Of a stretch of DNA of 64,000 nt, positions 23,941 to 33,902 are shown piece by piece. The notes beneath the pieces were generated by a model. That model worked only from the letters and a program-made list of their open reading frames with translations. It was not told the DNA's origin and ran no database searches. The translations under genes and the position numbers were made by a program. Each line of letters begins with the position of its first letter. Position 1 is the stretch's first letter. This stretch comes from Dryas octopetala (Eukaryota > Streptophyta > Magnoliopsida > Rosales > Rosaceae). The stretch covers positions 16,246,164 to 16,310,163 of the forward strand of contig OY992834.1 of NCBI GenBank assembly GCA_963921425.1, written 5' to 3'.

Positions 23941-25355
23941 AAATCCAGAAATTTCGAGACACTCTCTCTCCTCTCTCCCCGATGCTCTCTCTCTCTCTCT
24001 CTCTCGCCCGTTCAGTACCACCGATCTATCACCGGCGCGTGGGCGCGCGTCCGGCGGCGGATGGAGGCGGACGAAAGCTCCCCGAGCTCGCCGTCCCTTC
24101 CTCTCTCTTCCCTTGATCTTGAATCACTCAAAAACCCAGCCAAAATTCGAATCCAGGCCAAACCCGATCGAAGCCAAGCGACGACGATCCGCCGTCTCCG
24201 GCCAAGACGCGACGCCGGACCACTGGGGTCTTCTTCCCCTCGTCGCGGCGAGTCCAGGGGTGGTTCCCGATCGTTCATCGGACCACCGCAGCACGCAAAG
24301 CGAAGTCACAGGGCCAGTTGTCTTCTCCGACCAGTTTCTGGTTTTTCCGGCGGCGTTTCCGTCGAGTGAGGTACCCAAACTGATCCTCTCTCTCTCCTCT
24401 ACATGAATTTGTACTTGTTTGACTCAATTATCAATAAAATAGAAAAACCCTGTTTGAAACTCACAGCCACCGCGAGTTCCTCCGCATGTGGTGGCCGGGT
24501 TGAGTTGTTGTTACTAAATTCTGTCCTAAATTATTTTATTTGTTGCTTGTAAATTGTTGCACTGAATTTGGGCTTGTTTTGGATTGAAATTTTCTGTCGA
24601 GGTGATGTTTTGCTGCTGCCACCGCCAGCTCCGCCACTGGTGGTGGCGGGTCGAGCGGTCTTCCTTGTCAATCAGCCTCCCCAGGACATCCAGAGGCCAA
24701 TTCTAGGGTCTGTTTGCGTATCGGTGAGTGTTTGTGTGTTGTTAGAGGTCGGGCAGCCACCGTGCGTGGTGGTTACCGCCCATTTCGGTCGTTGAATGGC
24801 CAAATTGTGAACCCTGGATATTTATAAGTTGGTTGTCTGGTCTTAACAGGTACATGGGCTCGGGAAATCTCATTCACGAGGCCGTTATGCTGCCGGATTT
24901 AGTATCCGAGCCAGGGCACGGTGAAGGGTATTCCGGACTTTTACGTAGTTAAATTTTAAGTGAAACTTATCTGCTTATATTGTTGAGTACCGTGGTTTCA
25001 TTGTCTGTTTTAAAGATTTACTGTCTTACGTTAGAGAAGATTAGGTGTAGGATTTGAATTGGGAGAATGAATTGACGAGGATTTGAGGTGAAGGAATTAT
25101 TTGGGAATTATGGAGTTTCTTAGAGGAGAGTCACCAAATTAGAGAAGGATTATTTATAGTCGAGGTTAATGATTGATGATTAGGCAGTTATTATATACAA
25201 ATGATCAAACTAATTATTGAGGAAAAGTCAGTATGTTTTGAGTGACAGACAAGTGATGATTTATAAGCGGGGATCAAATTCGGAAGGATTCGGCAGAGTT
25301 CAGAGAAATTTTGGGAAAAAAGGTTGTGAGTTGGAAATGCGAGTACGGATTGGAT

Positions 25356-25862
25356 GAGCCTGCTCGTACGGAGAGACCCCTCCGTATGAGATTGTGGCTA
25401 GGATACGAGCCTGCTCGTACGGAGAGACCCCTCCGTATGAGATTGTGGCTAGGATACGAGCCTGCTCGTACGGAGAGACCCCTCCGTATGAGATTGTGGC
25501 TAGAATATGAGCCTGCTCGTACGGAGAGACCCCTCCGTATGAGATTGTGGCTAGGATATGAGCCTGCTCGTACGGAGAGACCCCTCCGTATGAGATTGTG
25601 GCTAGGATACGAGCCTGCTCGTACGGAGAGACCCCTCCGTATGAGATTGTGGCTAGGATACGAGCCTGCTCGTACGGAGAGACCCCTCCGTATGAGATTG
25701 TGGCTAGGATACGAGCCTGCTCGTGCGGAAGGGTCATCCGTACGAGATTGTGGCTAGGATACGAGCCTGCTCGTGCGGAAGGGTCATCCGTACGAGATTG
25801 TGGCCAGGATACGAGCCTGCTCGTGCGGAAGGGTCATCCGTACGAGATTGTGGCTAGGATTT
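25356..25862. repeat. Minisatellite of 51/50-bp units, ten copies, in the 5' LTR
   Basis: Seven 51-bp units (GAGCCTGCTCGTACGGAGAG... type) are followed by three 50-bp units (GAGCCTGCTCGTGCGGAAGG... type). Each unit can form a hairpin: CTCGTACGGAG with CTCCGTATGAG in the first type, CTCGTGCGGA with TCCGTACGAG in the second. Also, TACGAGC and GCTCGTA pair across unit junctions. Confidence 0.9.
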
Positions 25863-26712
25863 GAGCCTGCCCGAGTGCGGGATTGTGGCCAGGACATTGC
25901 CTACAGTACAGGTACGAGAATGATGTGAGTTTTAAGAATAAGTGTTTCGAGATATTAGCCTCCAAGGATAAATTCAGTTCAGAGTTTGACTTACGGCTGA
26001 GGGGATTTAAAAATGGTTTTGAAAGAAGAGATTTTTGAAAGTAGTTATAAAGCTGGAGGATTTCCATGAAACGAAGTGTGTGAAATTAGATAGATGGTTG
26101 TTTGGTTGCTTGTATTGCATTTGTTTGCTAGGACTTAGTAAAATCTAGGCTTGAATCGTGAGGACGGAAATGATAGTGTCTATGCGTTGAGGATATTAAT
26201 TAGAATGTGAATGATTGAGGTTGAGGTTAATGGTTGATTGATTAGGCAATTGATTGGTTGGAATGATTATTAATATTATTGGTGGGATTTTGATGTGAAT
26301 TTGAGGGATTTGGTTCATCTTGTTGCTTGGATGATTGGTGATGGAACTATTATGAAATTGAATAATTTTGGATTTTATTGTGGATTATTTATTGAGTATG
26401 GAATTGAAGAAATTATTGAGAACAATTATTATTATGAAATTTCACTCATACGAGCTTTAGTGAGCTTACCAGATTTGTTGTATAACTCGGTACACCATGG
26501 ATGCGGTGTAGGATTGGTGTTTTGCAGGTTAAGCAGACTGAGGAAGCAGTGGGAAGAAGACGAGGCAGTGGGACTCAGAGAGATTTATTTAAAATGTTTT
26601 TGACAGAATTTTATTTACTTATGTTGTTGTGTATGGCTCAAAAGTAAGAGAAAGCAGATTTAACAGTTTGATGTTCAGTATTTTCATGGCCCGAGGTTTG
26701 AGGTGTTTCAAA

Positions 26713-26724
26713 TGGTATCAGAGC
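26713..26724 (+). other. Primer-binding site for initiator methionine tRNA
   Basis: TGGTATCAGAGC, two bases after the 5' LTR, is complementary to the 3' end of plant initiator tRNA-Met including its CCA tail. It primes minus-strand DNA synthesis. Confidence 0.9.
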
Positions 26725-27048
26725 TAGACCCCCGGCCGGAAGTGTGTGGATTGCAAGACCCAGGGACCAAGACCCTGAGTGGGCGGCTGCGCGAGGCAGT
26801 GGCGAGCTACCAGGTGAGAAGAAGTGAGTGATCCCACACTGCCCGGGTGAGGAATGGTGATGTTACAGAAAGTTTGAGGAAATCAGTTGAGAAAGTGTTT
26901 GAGAAACCAGTTGAGAAAATCAGTTGAGAAATCAGTTTGAGAAAGTTTTGAGAAATGTCCCCTGCACTGCCATCACTTCTCTGCTCCTCAGCAAGTTCTG
27001 GGAAGTTGGAAGGTTGAGTAAGTTTATTAATAAGAGATCAGAGGGTTA

Positions 27049-27078
27049 ATCAGAGTGGCGCAGCGGAAGCATGGTGAG
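27049..27078 (+). other. Sense fragment of initiator tRNA-Met (5' half) inside the LTR element
   Basis: ATCAGAGTGGCGCAGCGGAA followed by GCATGGTGAG matches the first 30 nt of plant initiator tRNA-Met as I know it at 28 of 30 positions: acceptor strand, D arm and start of the anticodon stem. It includes a full pol III A box (TGGCGCAGCGG). The anticodon and 3' half are not recognisable downstream, so this is a fragment, not a tRNA gene. It is in sense orientation, unlike the antisense primer-binding site. Confidence 0.75.
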
Positions 27079-27198
27079 ACTTAAACAAATCACATTGGCA
27101 CGTGGCCAATAGAGGGATCAGAGAGGTCGATAGGAGGTACTAGTTTGGGCATCACTTGTCTGTTACGATATATGCTAAATTTCGAGGACGAAATTTTT

Positions 27199-27212
27199 GT
27201 AAGGGGGGAAGG
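27199..27212 (+). other. Polypurine tract
   Basis: GTAAGGGGGGAAGG immediately before the TTGTAACG start of the 3' LTR; it primes plus-strand synthesis. Confidence 0.85.
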
Positions 27213-27213
27213 T

Positions 27214-30028
27214 TGTAACGACCCGACCCAAAGTTGACTTTTTAAATTAGTAGACTTTTGATTTTGACTTCGGATCCGCTGGATAGATCTCAAGACCACG
27301 AGTTCGTAGACACGAAGCACGTACAAATCAGAGTTACGGTTTGAGAGATATGATCATTTGAAGGGAGGGGCAATTTTGTAATTTTGCATGAGTGGGTTTT
27401 AAATACCCAAAATCCAGAAATTTCGAGACACTCTCTCTCCTCTCTCCCCGATGCTCTCTCTCTCTCTCTCTCTCTCGCCCGTTCAGTACCACCGATCTAT
27501 CACCGGCGCGTGGGCGCGCGTCCGGCGGCGGATGGAGGCGGACGAAAGCTCCCCGAGCTCGCCGTCCCTTCCTCTCTCTTCCCTTGATCTTGAATCACTC
27601 AAAAACCCAGCCAAAATTCGAATCCAGGCCAAACCCGATCGAAGCCAAGCGACGACGATCCGCCGTCTCCGGCCAAGACGCGACGCCGGACCACTGGGGT
27701 CTTCTTCCCCTCGTCGCGGCGAGTCCAGGGGTGGTTCCCGATCGTTCATCGGACCACCGCAGCACGCAAAGCGAAGTCACAGGGCCAGTTGTCTTCTCCG
27801 ACCAGTTTCTGGTTTTTCCGGCGGCGTTTCCGTCGAGTGAGGTACCCAAACTGATCCTCTCTCTCTCCTCTACATGAATTTGTACTTGTTTGACTCAATT
27901 ATCAATAAAATAGAAAAACCCTGTTTGAAACTCACAGCCACCGCGAGTTCCTCCGCATGTGGTGGCCGGGTTGAGTTGTTGTTACTAAATTCTGTCCTAA
28001 ATTATTTTATTTGTTGCTTGTAAATTGTTGCACTGAATTTGGGCTTGTTTTGGATTGAAATTTTCTGTCGAGGTGATGTTTTGCTGCTGCCACCGCCAGC
28101 TCCGCCACTGGTGGTGGCGGGTCGAGCGGTCTTCCTTGTCAATCAGCCTCCCCAGGACATCCAGAGGCCAATTCTAGGGTCTGTTTGCGTATCGGTGAGT
28201 GTTTGTGTGTTGTTAGAGGTCGGGCAGCCACCGTGCGTGGTGGTTACCGCCCATTTCGGTCGTTGAATGGCCAAATTGTGAACCCTGGATATTTATAAGT
28301 TGGTTGTCTGGTCTTAACAGGTACATGGGCTCGGGAAATCTCATTCACGAGGCCGTTATGCTGCCGGATTTAGTATCCGAGCCAGGGCACGGTGAAGGGT
28401 ATTCCGGACTTTTACGTAGTTAAATTTTAAGTGAAACTTATCTGCTTATATTGTTGAGTACCGTGGTTTCATTGTCTGTTTTAAAGATTTACTGTCTTAC
28501 GTTAGAGAAGATTAGGTGTAGGATTTGAATTGGGAGAATGAATTGACGAGGATTTGAGGTGAAGGAATTATTTGGGAATTATGGAGTTTCTTAGAGGAGA
28601 GTCACCAAATTAGAGAAGGATTATTTATAGTCGAGGTTAATGATTGATGATTAGGCAGTTATTATATACAAATGATCAAACTAATTATTGAGGAAAAGTC
28701 AGTATGTTTTGAGTGACAGACAAGTGATGATTTATAAGCGGGGATCAAATTCGGAAGGATTCGGCAGAGTTCAGAGAAATTTTGGGAAAAAAGGTTGTGA
28801 GTTGGAAATGCGAGTACGGATTGGATGAGCCTGCTCGTACGGAGAGACCCCTCCGTATGAGATTGTGGCTAGGATACGAGCCTGCTCGTACGGAGAGACC
28901 CCTCCGTATGAGATTGTGGCTAGGATATGAGCCTGCTCGTACGGAGAGACCCCTCCGTATGAGATTGTGGCTAGGATACGAGCCTGCTCGTACGGAGAGA
29001 CCCCTCCGTATGAGATTGTGGCTAGGATACGAGCCTGCTCGTGCGGAAGGGTCATCCGTACGAGATTGTGGCTAGGATACGAGCCTGCTCGTGCGGAAGG
29101 GTCATCCGTACGAGATTGTGGCCAGGATACGAGCCTGCTCGTGCGGAAGGGTCATCCGTACGAGATTGTGGCTAGGATTTGAGCCTGCCCGAGTGCGGGA
29201 TTGTGGCCAGGACATTGCCTACAGTACAGGTACGAGAATGATGTGAGTTTTAAGAATAAGTGTTTCGAGATATTAGCCTCCAAGGATAAATTCAGTTCAG
29301 AGTTTGACTTACGGCTGAGGGGATTTAAAAATGGTTTTGAAAGAAGAGATTTTTGAAAGTAGTTATAAAGCTGGAGGATTTCCATGAAACGAAGTGTGTG
29401 AAATTAGATAGATGGTTGTTTGGTTGCTTGTATTGCATTTGTTTGCTAGGACTTAGTAAAATCTAGGCTTGAATCGTGAGGACGGAAATGATAGTGTCTA
29501 TGCGTTGAGGATATTAATTAGAATGTGAATGATTGAGGTTGAGGTTAATGGTTGATTGATTAGGCAATTGATTGGTTGGAATGATTATTAATATTATTGG
29601 TGGGATTTTGATGTGAATTTGAGGGATTTGGTTCATCTTGTTGCTTGGATGATTGGTGATGGAACTATTATGAAATTGAATAATTTTGGATTTTATTGTG
29701 GATTATTTATTGAGTATGGAATTGAAGAAATTATTGAGAACAATTATTATTATGAAATTTCACTCATACGAGCTTTAGTGAGCTTACCAGATTTGTTGTA
29801 TAACTCGGTACACCATGGATGCGGTGTAGGATTGGTGTTTTGCAGGTTAAGCAGACTGAGGAAGCAGTGGGAAGAAGACGAGGCAGTGGGACTCAGAGAG
29901 ATTTATTTAAAATGTTTTTGACAGAATTTTATTTACTTATGTTGTTGTGTATGGCTCAAAAGTAAGAGAAAGCAGATTTAACAGTTTGATGTTCAGTATT
30001 TTCATGGCCCGAGGTTTGAGGTGTTTCA
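27214..30028 (+). repeat. 3' long terminal repeat
   Basis: Same start, end and internal order as the 5' LTR. It differs by having seven instead of ten minisatellite units and a CT repeat two bases longer (27453-27475). Confidence 0.9.
28827..29180. repeat. Minisatellite of 51/50-bp units, seven copies, in the 3' LTR
   Basis: Four 51-bp units followed by three 50-bp units, with the same two unit types in the same order as in the 5' LTR. Only the number of the first type differs. Confidence 0.9.
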
Positions 30029-30033
30029 ATATG
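30029..30033. repeat. Target-site duplication ATATG, right copy
   Basis: Exact copy of 23740-23744. Confidence 0.9.
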
Positions 30034-30123
30034 TAATGTTTGTGCTTAATCCCATGGTTTGGGTATTGCTTTTTTGAGCTTCTTCTAGTTGCACGGTCCG
30101 TTCCAAATATATGCACAAGGCTC

Positions 30124-30400
30124 CACTACAATAAATATGGCCAAATGCCTCTATTTTTTGCACCCATAGATGAGAGGGTGCCTATTGACAAATGAGGTGG
30201 TCACTAATACTTATTTTTAGTGATTACTATGTTTATGGTGGAGATAATAGTTGTCTTAGAACCCACTAATTTGTAAGATAGTTGATTTTTTTGTAGCTTC
30301 ATAAACATAGTAACCAAATTGGAAAATTAGTGGGATAATTTTTCTTTTCCCACCCATAACCCAAACTAAATTTATAATGGTGGTTGTGCACAAGACCTCT
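30124..30400. mobile_element. Possible CACTA transposon end
   Basis: CACTACAATAAATATGG at 30124 resembles the CACTACAAGAAA terminus of En/Spm (CACTA) elements. It is followed by subterminal inverted words such as ACCCACTAATTTG and CAAATTGGAAAATTAGTGGG. The opposite end was not found, so this is a fragment at best. Confidence 0.3.
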
Positions 30401-30544
30401 TTTCTTTGAAACTAAAGTTGGAAAAGTGAAGATTGACATTTTGGGTTTAGGGATGAATTTATAAAATTTTTTGTTTTAAAAAGAAATGCTTTTATAATTA
30501 AATTGGTTTAAGGTTTTAATTTGACAAAATTCAATGTATAGATT

Positions 30545-31300
30545 TTAAATGAGTTTTTGGTCTAGTTGGATAGGGCTCGGGACTACGAGAGCGTAGACAC
30601 GAAGAAGATGTGAAACACAACTACGACCATCAAGTTTTGAGTATTTTAAGTTAAAGGGCAATTTTGTAAATTTATCAGATAGGGTTTTACTATAAAAACC
30701 TAACTTCAGCATCTTTTTTTTCTCATTAGCCTTCAGAAGCAGCTGCACACCACCTGGTGATTCTCTATCTTCTCTCTCATCTGCCATGAGCTCTTTTGGC
30801 CATCTCTTCGCCGTTCGGCAGCCAACTCCGGCGACATGGACCCCAATCAACTAGTTTCTTCCTCCTTTCTCTATCCTTGCCTTTTGTTTGCTTAAAAACC
30901 CAATGAAAACATAGATTCAAACCGAACCTGATCCAGCTTTCTTCTCCGATGGGTCACTAATTTCGACGACCTTTTGCCATTGAGTTGGTCTCGAAATCTT
31001 CCCATGGGTGAGTTGAGTTCAATGGTGTAAATACCTAGCCCATTCAGCCGCCTCACGTGGTGGTTTGAAACCTTAAAAGCTGCAACCCTCCTCCATCGTT
31101 TCTGGCGATATGGGCGGCAGATTCCAGCGATCTTCATCAGGTTTTCCTTTTCTCATCATGGCCCTTCCATTGGTGCACATGTATGACTCCGATTGTGGAT
31201 GAATTAAAAACCCCCAAATCAAACCCTAGAGTATCTACAACCACTTTTGGTCATTCCTTTGGTATCAATTCTATTTATTTTTCAAGTTCTTTGTATTCTG
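30545..31300 (+). mobile_element. Diverged LTR relic related to the young element
   Basis: TGGATAGGGCTCGGGACTAC, then GAGAGCGTAGACACGAAGAA and AAAGGGCAATTTTGTAAATTT correspond in order and spacing to TGGATAGATCTCAAGACCAC, GAGTTCGTAGACACGAAGC and AGGGGCAATTTTGTAATTTT of the young LTR (23810-23920). A TATAAAAACC box and a CT-rich leader follow as in the young copy. Ends missing; the frame at 30545-30850 on the minus strand is not a gene. Confidence 0.55.
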
Positions 31301-31736
31301 ATTGTTTACCTTATTTATTATTATATTGTTAGTGTTAAATATTATCTTGTTAGTTGTATTCTTTTGGTATCACTAATATATCCAACTTCAGATTTTATGT
31401 AGTGTTAAATATTATCTTGTTGTTTAAGTCTATACCACAAGTTGAATGTTATGATATGCTACATGATTTTTTGGTGATATCTGGAGCTTCTTTCATATTT
31501 TTCATTTCTCCTTTATTGCTGCAGATTTATGGTAGTGATCAAAAGTTATGTTTTCACTTCTATTAATTATAACTTTGATTATAACATGTTTATAATTCCA
31601 AAATATGGTTTTGCTTATGTTCAACTTTGACCAAACAAAATTCCTTTTTAACTTACGTTCCTTTCCCTTGTGAGTTTATATACTTTGTGGTTTTGCTTGG
31701 TTGTGATGTAGGACAAGAAGACCAAGAAGAAGACTT

Positions 31737-31976
31737 GAGGACCAAGCCTCATGGGAGAGGACCGGACCTCTAGAAGCTGGGAAGAAGATTGAGGACTGGA
31801 CCTCATGGGAGAGGACAGGACCTCCAGTAGCTGAGAAGAAGATTAAGGACCGGACCTCCAGAAGCTGAGAAGAAGATTGAGCATCAGACCTCATGGGAGA
31901 GGACTGGACCTCCAGTAGCTGAGAAGAAAATTGAGGACCGGACCTCATGGGAAATGACCAAATCTCCAGTAGCTTG
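31737..31976. repeat. Minisatellite of 54-bp units, about five copies
   Basis: Units of the form GAGGACCGGACCTCATGGG... plus ...CTCCAGTAGCTGAGAAGAAG. The third copy lacks 20 bp and the fifth is cut short. It lies downstream of the diverged LTR relic. Frames across it on the minus strand are a by-product of the period being a multiple of three. Confidence 0.8.
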
Positions 31977-33239
31977 AAAGTGCGAAACCTCCATCTTCAT
32001 TTGCACTTTTCTTCTCTCTTCCTTTCCATCCTTCACTTTTTAAATCAACAACCCCATCCTCTTCATTTCTTTTTTGTTCTTTATCCCACAAACCATATAT
32101 GTTTAGTATTGTTTTGTTTATTTGAATTGTTGTCTTGTATTCTTCCTGTAAAAGGATGTTTGGTTGTATTTGTTAGAATTAATGAATGTTGAAGAAAATT
32201 GGTTCCAACTTATGAGTACGTTTTTACTCTTCTTCTTTGTGATTCAAAGAAGGTTCGTCATTACCACAAAAGCTAGCCCCCTTCCAGATTTTGTTGCATG
32301 GAATGAGTTTTAATATAAGATTCAATCCCAGTACAAGATATGTTTGGTTGGAAAATGAATTTTGAATTCTAATTACTTAGTCACCAAAATTCATGGAGAC
32401 ATTGTTTATTGCTTATGTTCTAACACCAATACTGCAACCTTACATCTAATGGTGAAGGGAAAAAACCAACTAACTGCAGTATTAGTGAGCAGTTGCCTTG
32501 GCAGACTGTCATGGCAGATTTTGGCAGAAGCTTCCACCATTTTTATGTTTGGGTGGCCTTAGCTCCCTTGTCACCCCAACACCAACCTCCAACATGCTCT
32601 ATGGTGACTGTATGGTGGCAATGGGCAATACAAACTAACAATAGTGGCAGTTGCATATATTCCTACAAAAAAATTTGTGAGCTTTGTTAGATAATGTTGG
32701 AGAGCTCTCATAATATGGACAAGGTTTGCCTCTATAGGTTTCTGCGTCCTTGTTATGCTACATGTCAATCAAGCACCAAGATATATAAAAAGACAATAAA
32801 TTTACAAAAACAAGCACAAATCAATATAGTTGGAACAATTAACAAATAAAAAAAGCTTCAAGGCAATAATATTACTACTCTGCTACTCCATTTAGTTATA
32901 TATCTGGAGCAACAACACATTACTTAATCAAAGAGCAGTCATTCAACATAGTACTAACATGACTCTTTGATACCCAGAAGTGTAAACAAGCTCCATCCAT
33001 GTCCATAGAGTTCAAAAGGATTGCTTACTTATCACTTTCCAATTCAATTCAGATAAGAGGGTTTAGTAAACTGAACAAACAACATATGCTAAAACATAGT
33101 AAACTACTTCTAAATAAGTACCATACCTGAATATAGGTATTCCATGCCTCATCACTGTCAACTTCCACACATTTCTTTATATCATTCCATACAAACTCAC
33201 TCTTCTAGAGCATATCATATATTAGATTGTACTGTTTTT
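31977..33239. other. AT-rich spacer, no gene seen
   Basis: No coding or structured sequence supported. A phrase near 32340 (TGTTTGGTTGGAAAATGAATT) is the best, weak, candidate for the left end of the Harbinger element. Confidence 0.35.
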
Positions 33240-33461
33240 TTAAGCTTTGATTCTTGAGTCAACATGTAGATTAGCTTTCAGTCCTAATCTTGAAAACTTT
33301 TGAAATAAAACATCTTCTATTAAAGAATTGGTACCAAGTTTGAATTGACCATTATTACGAGACTGTCCTTTTGCAACTAGATCTTCAAGAATGCCTACAA
33401 GTGCATCATTCTCATTTCTTGACCGGTACACGTCGACTCCCATTTTTACTAATAGCCCCAC
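33240..33461 (-). pseudogene. Myb/SANT-like ORF of the PIF/Harbinger element, truncated
   Basis: A 73-residue frame whose part from NENDALVGILEDLVAKGQSR through NGQFKLGT to HVDSRIKA matches the Myb/SANT-like DNA-binding protein carried by plant PIF/Harbinger elements, in which a partner protein helps the transposase reach the terminal repeats. The family protein is longer; here it stops right after DSRIKA and lacks the rest. It lies about 440 bp downstream of the transposase remnant on the same strand. Confidence 0.6.
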
Positions 33462-33902
33462 TAACTTGACTAGTATTAATTACTAGTATCTATTCTTAAA
33501 AAACATACATTAATATTAAAATAAATATATCAATGCAGCTTCAACTTAGCTAATGTATGCAACTCTAATTTTGAGAACAGTAGATATGTTATGAAGTTGA
33601 TCATAAGTCATAACTAGCTAGTTAGCTAGCAACTGCAAGCAACCAACTTATATATACCAGTAAAAAAAATTGTTCCATAATTGTTGCACATAATTAAAGC
33701 TAGCAGCTGCTGTTGCAATATGTTGCACCAATTAAGCAATTAAAGTATCTTCATGTCCAAAACTGTAAATATCTTCATAGTCAATACAAAGAAATATTCA
33801 ATCACTGTAATAAAATATCCAAAATCTACTATAAATGGTCAACCATTACAAAATATCCTAATTAAATAATTGAACTATTAATTAACGATTTATATTTGCC
33901 CT

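Larger units (their letters stand above)
23745..26710 (+). repeat. 5' long terminal repeat
   Basis: TG...CA unit carrying, in order, a TTTAAATA box (23928-23935), a CT repeat (23985-24005), a GC-rich leader-like block (24020-24370) and a ten-unit minisatellite (25356-25862). The last part (about 26440-26710) is purine-rich and ends GAGGTGTTTCA. U3, R and U5 limits cannot be fixed by reading. Confidence 0.9.
26711..27213 (+). other. Interior of the LTR element: no gag-pol, 503 bp
   Basis: Begins with the primer-binding site and ends with the polypurine tract. Between them are 'gttgagaaa' and 'atcagttgagaaa' repeats (26872-26960) and a segment matching the 5' part of initiator tRNA (27049-27078). 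No frame longer than chance. ATTTCGAGGACGAAATTTTTG just before the polypurine tract is the usual 3'-end phrase of plant Ty3/gypsy elements, so the true 3' end of the parent was kept. Confidence 0.85.
23745..30028 (+). mobile_element. Young non-autonomous LTR retrotransposon with very long LTRs and a 503-bp interior
   Basis: The whole element is 6284 bp: 5' LTR 23745-26710 (2966 bp), interior 26711-27213, 3' LTR 27214-30028 (2815 bp), flanked by ATATG. Both LTRs run TGTAACGACC...GAGGTGTTTCA. Their length difference of 151 bp equals three extra 51-bp minisatellite units in the 5' LTR minus two bases of a CT repeat. Every other stretch I compared, including all longer reading frames, is identical. 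The interior has a primer-binding site and polypurine tract but no gag, protease, reverse transcriptase or integrase, so it must depend on enzymes of a relative. The primer-binding site, terminal sequence and plus orientation fit a Ty3/gypsy derivative. Frames in the LTRs (for example 23915-24406) are not host genes. Confidence 0.92.

Noticed and set aside
23915-24406. A 163-residue Ser/Pro/Arg-rich frame, repeated at 27392-27877
   Set aside because: Lies in the LTR leader-like block and repeats only because LTRs are duplicated. No recognisable domain, and several overlapping frames are open because the region is GC-rich.
25300-25757. Long repeat-protein frames on both strands across the LTR minisatellite
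   Set aside because: The main unit is 51 bp, a multiple of three, so any frame without a stop in one unit stays open. The frames overlap on opposite strands, and the LTR is not a host gene.
25356-25862. CRISPR-like array
   Set aside because: The units are contiguous with no unique spacers, lie in an LTR, and the genome is a plant's.
27049-27160. Complete initiator tRNA-Met gene
   Set aside because: Only the first 30 nt match. The anticodon arm, B box and 3' acceptor strand are not present in a foldable form.
31676-31948. Ser/Gln/Val repeat frame on the minus strand
   Set aside because: Follows the 54-bp minisatellite, whose period is a multiple of three; no start context or homologue.
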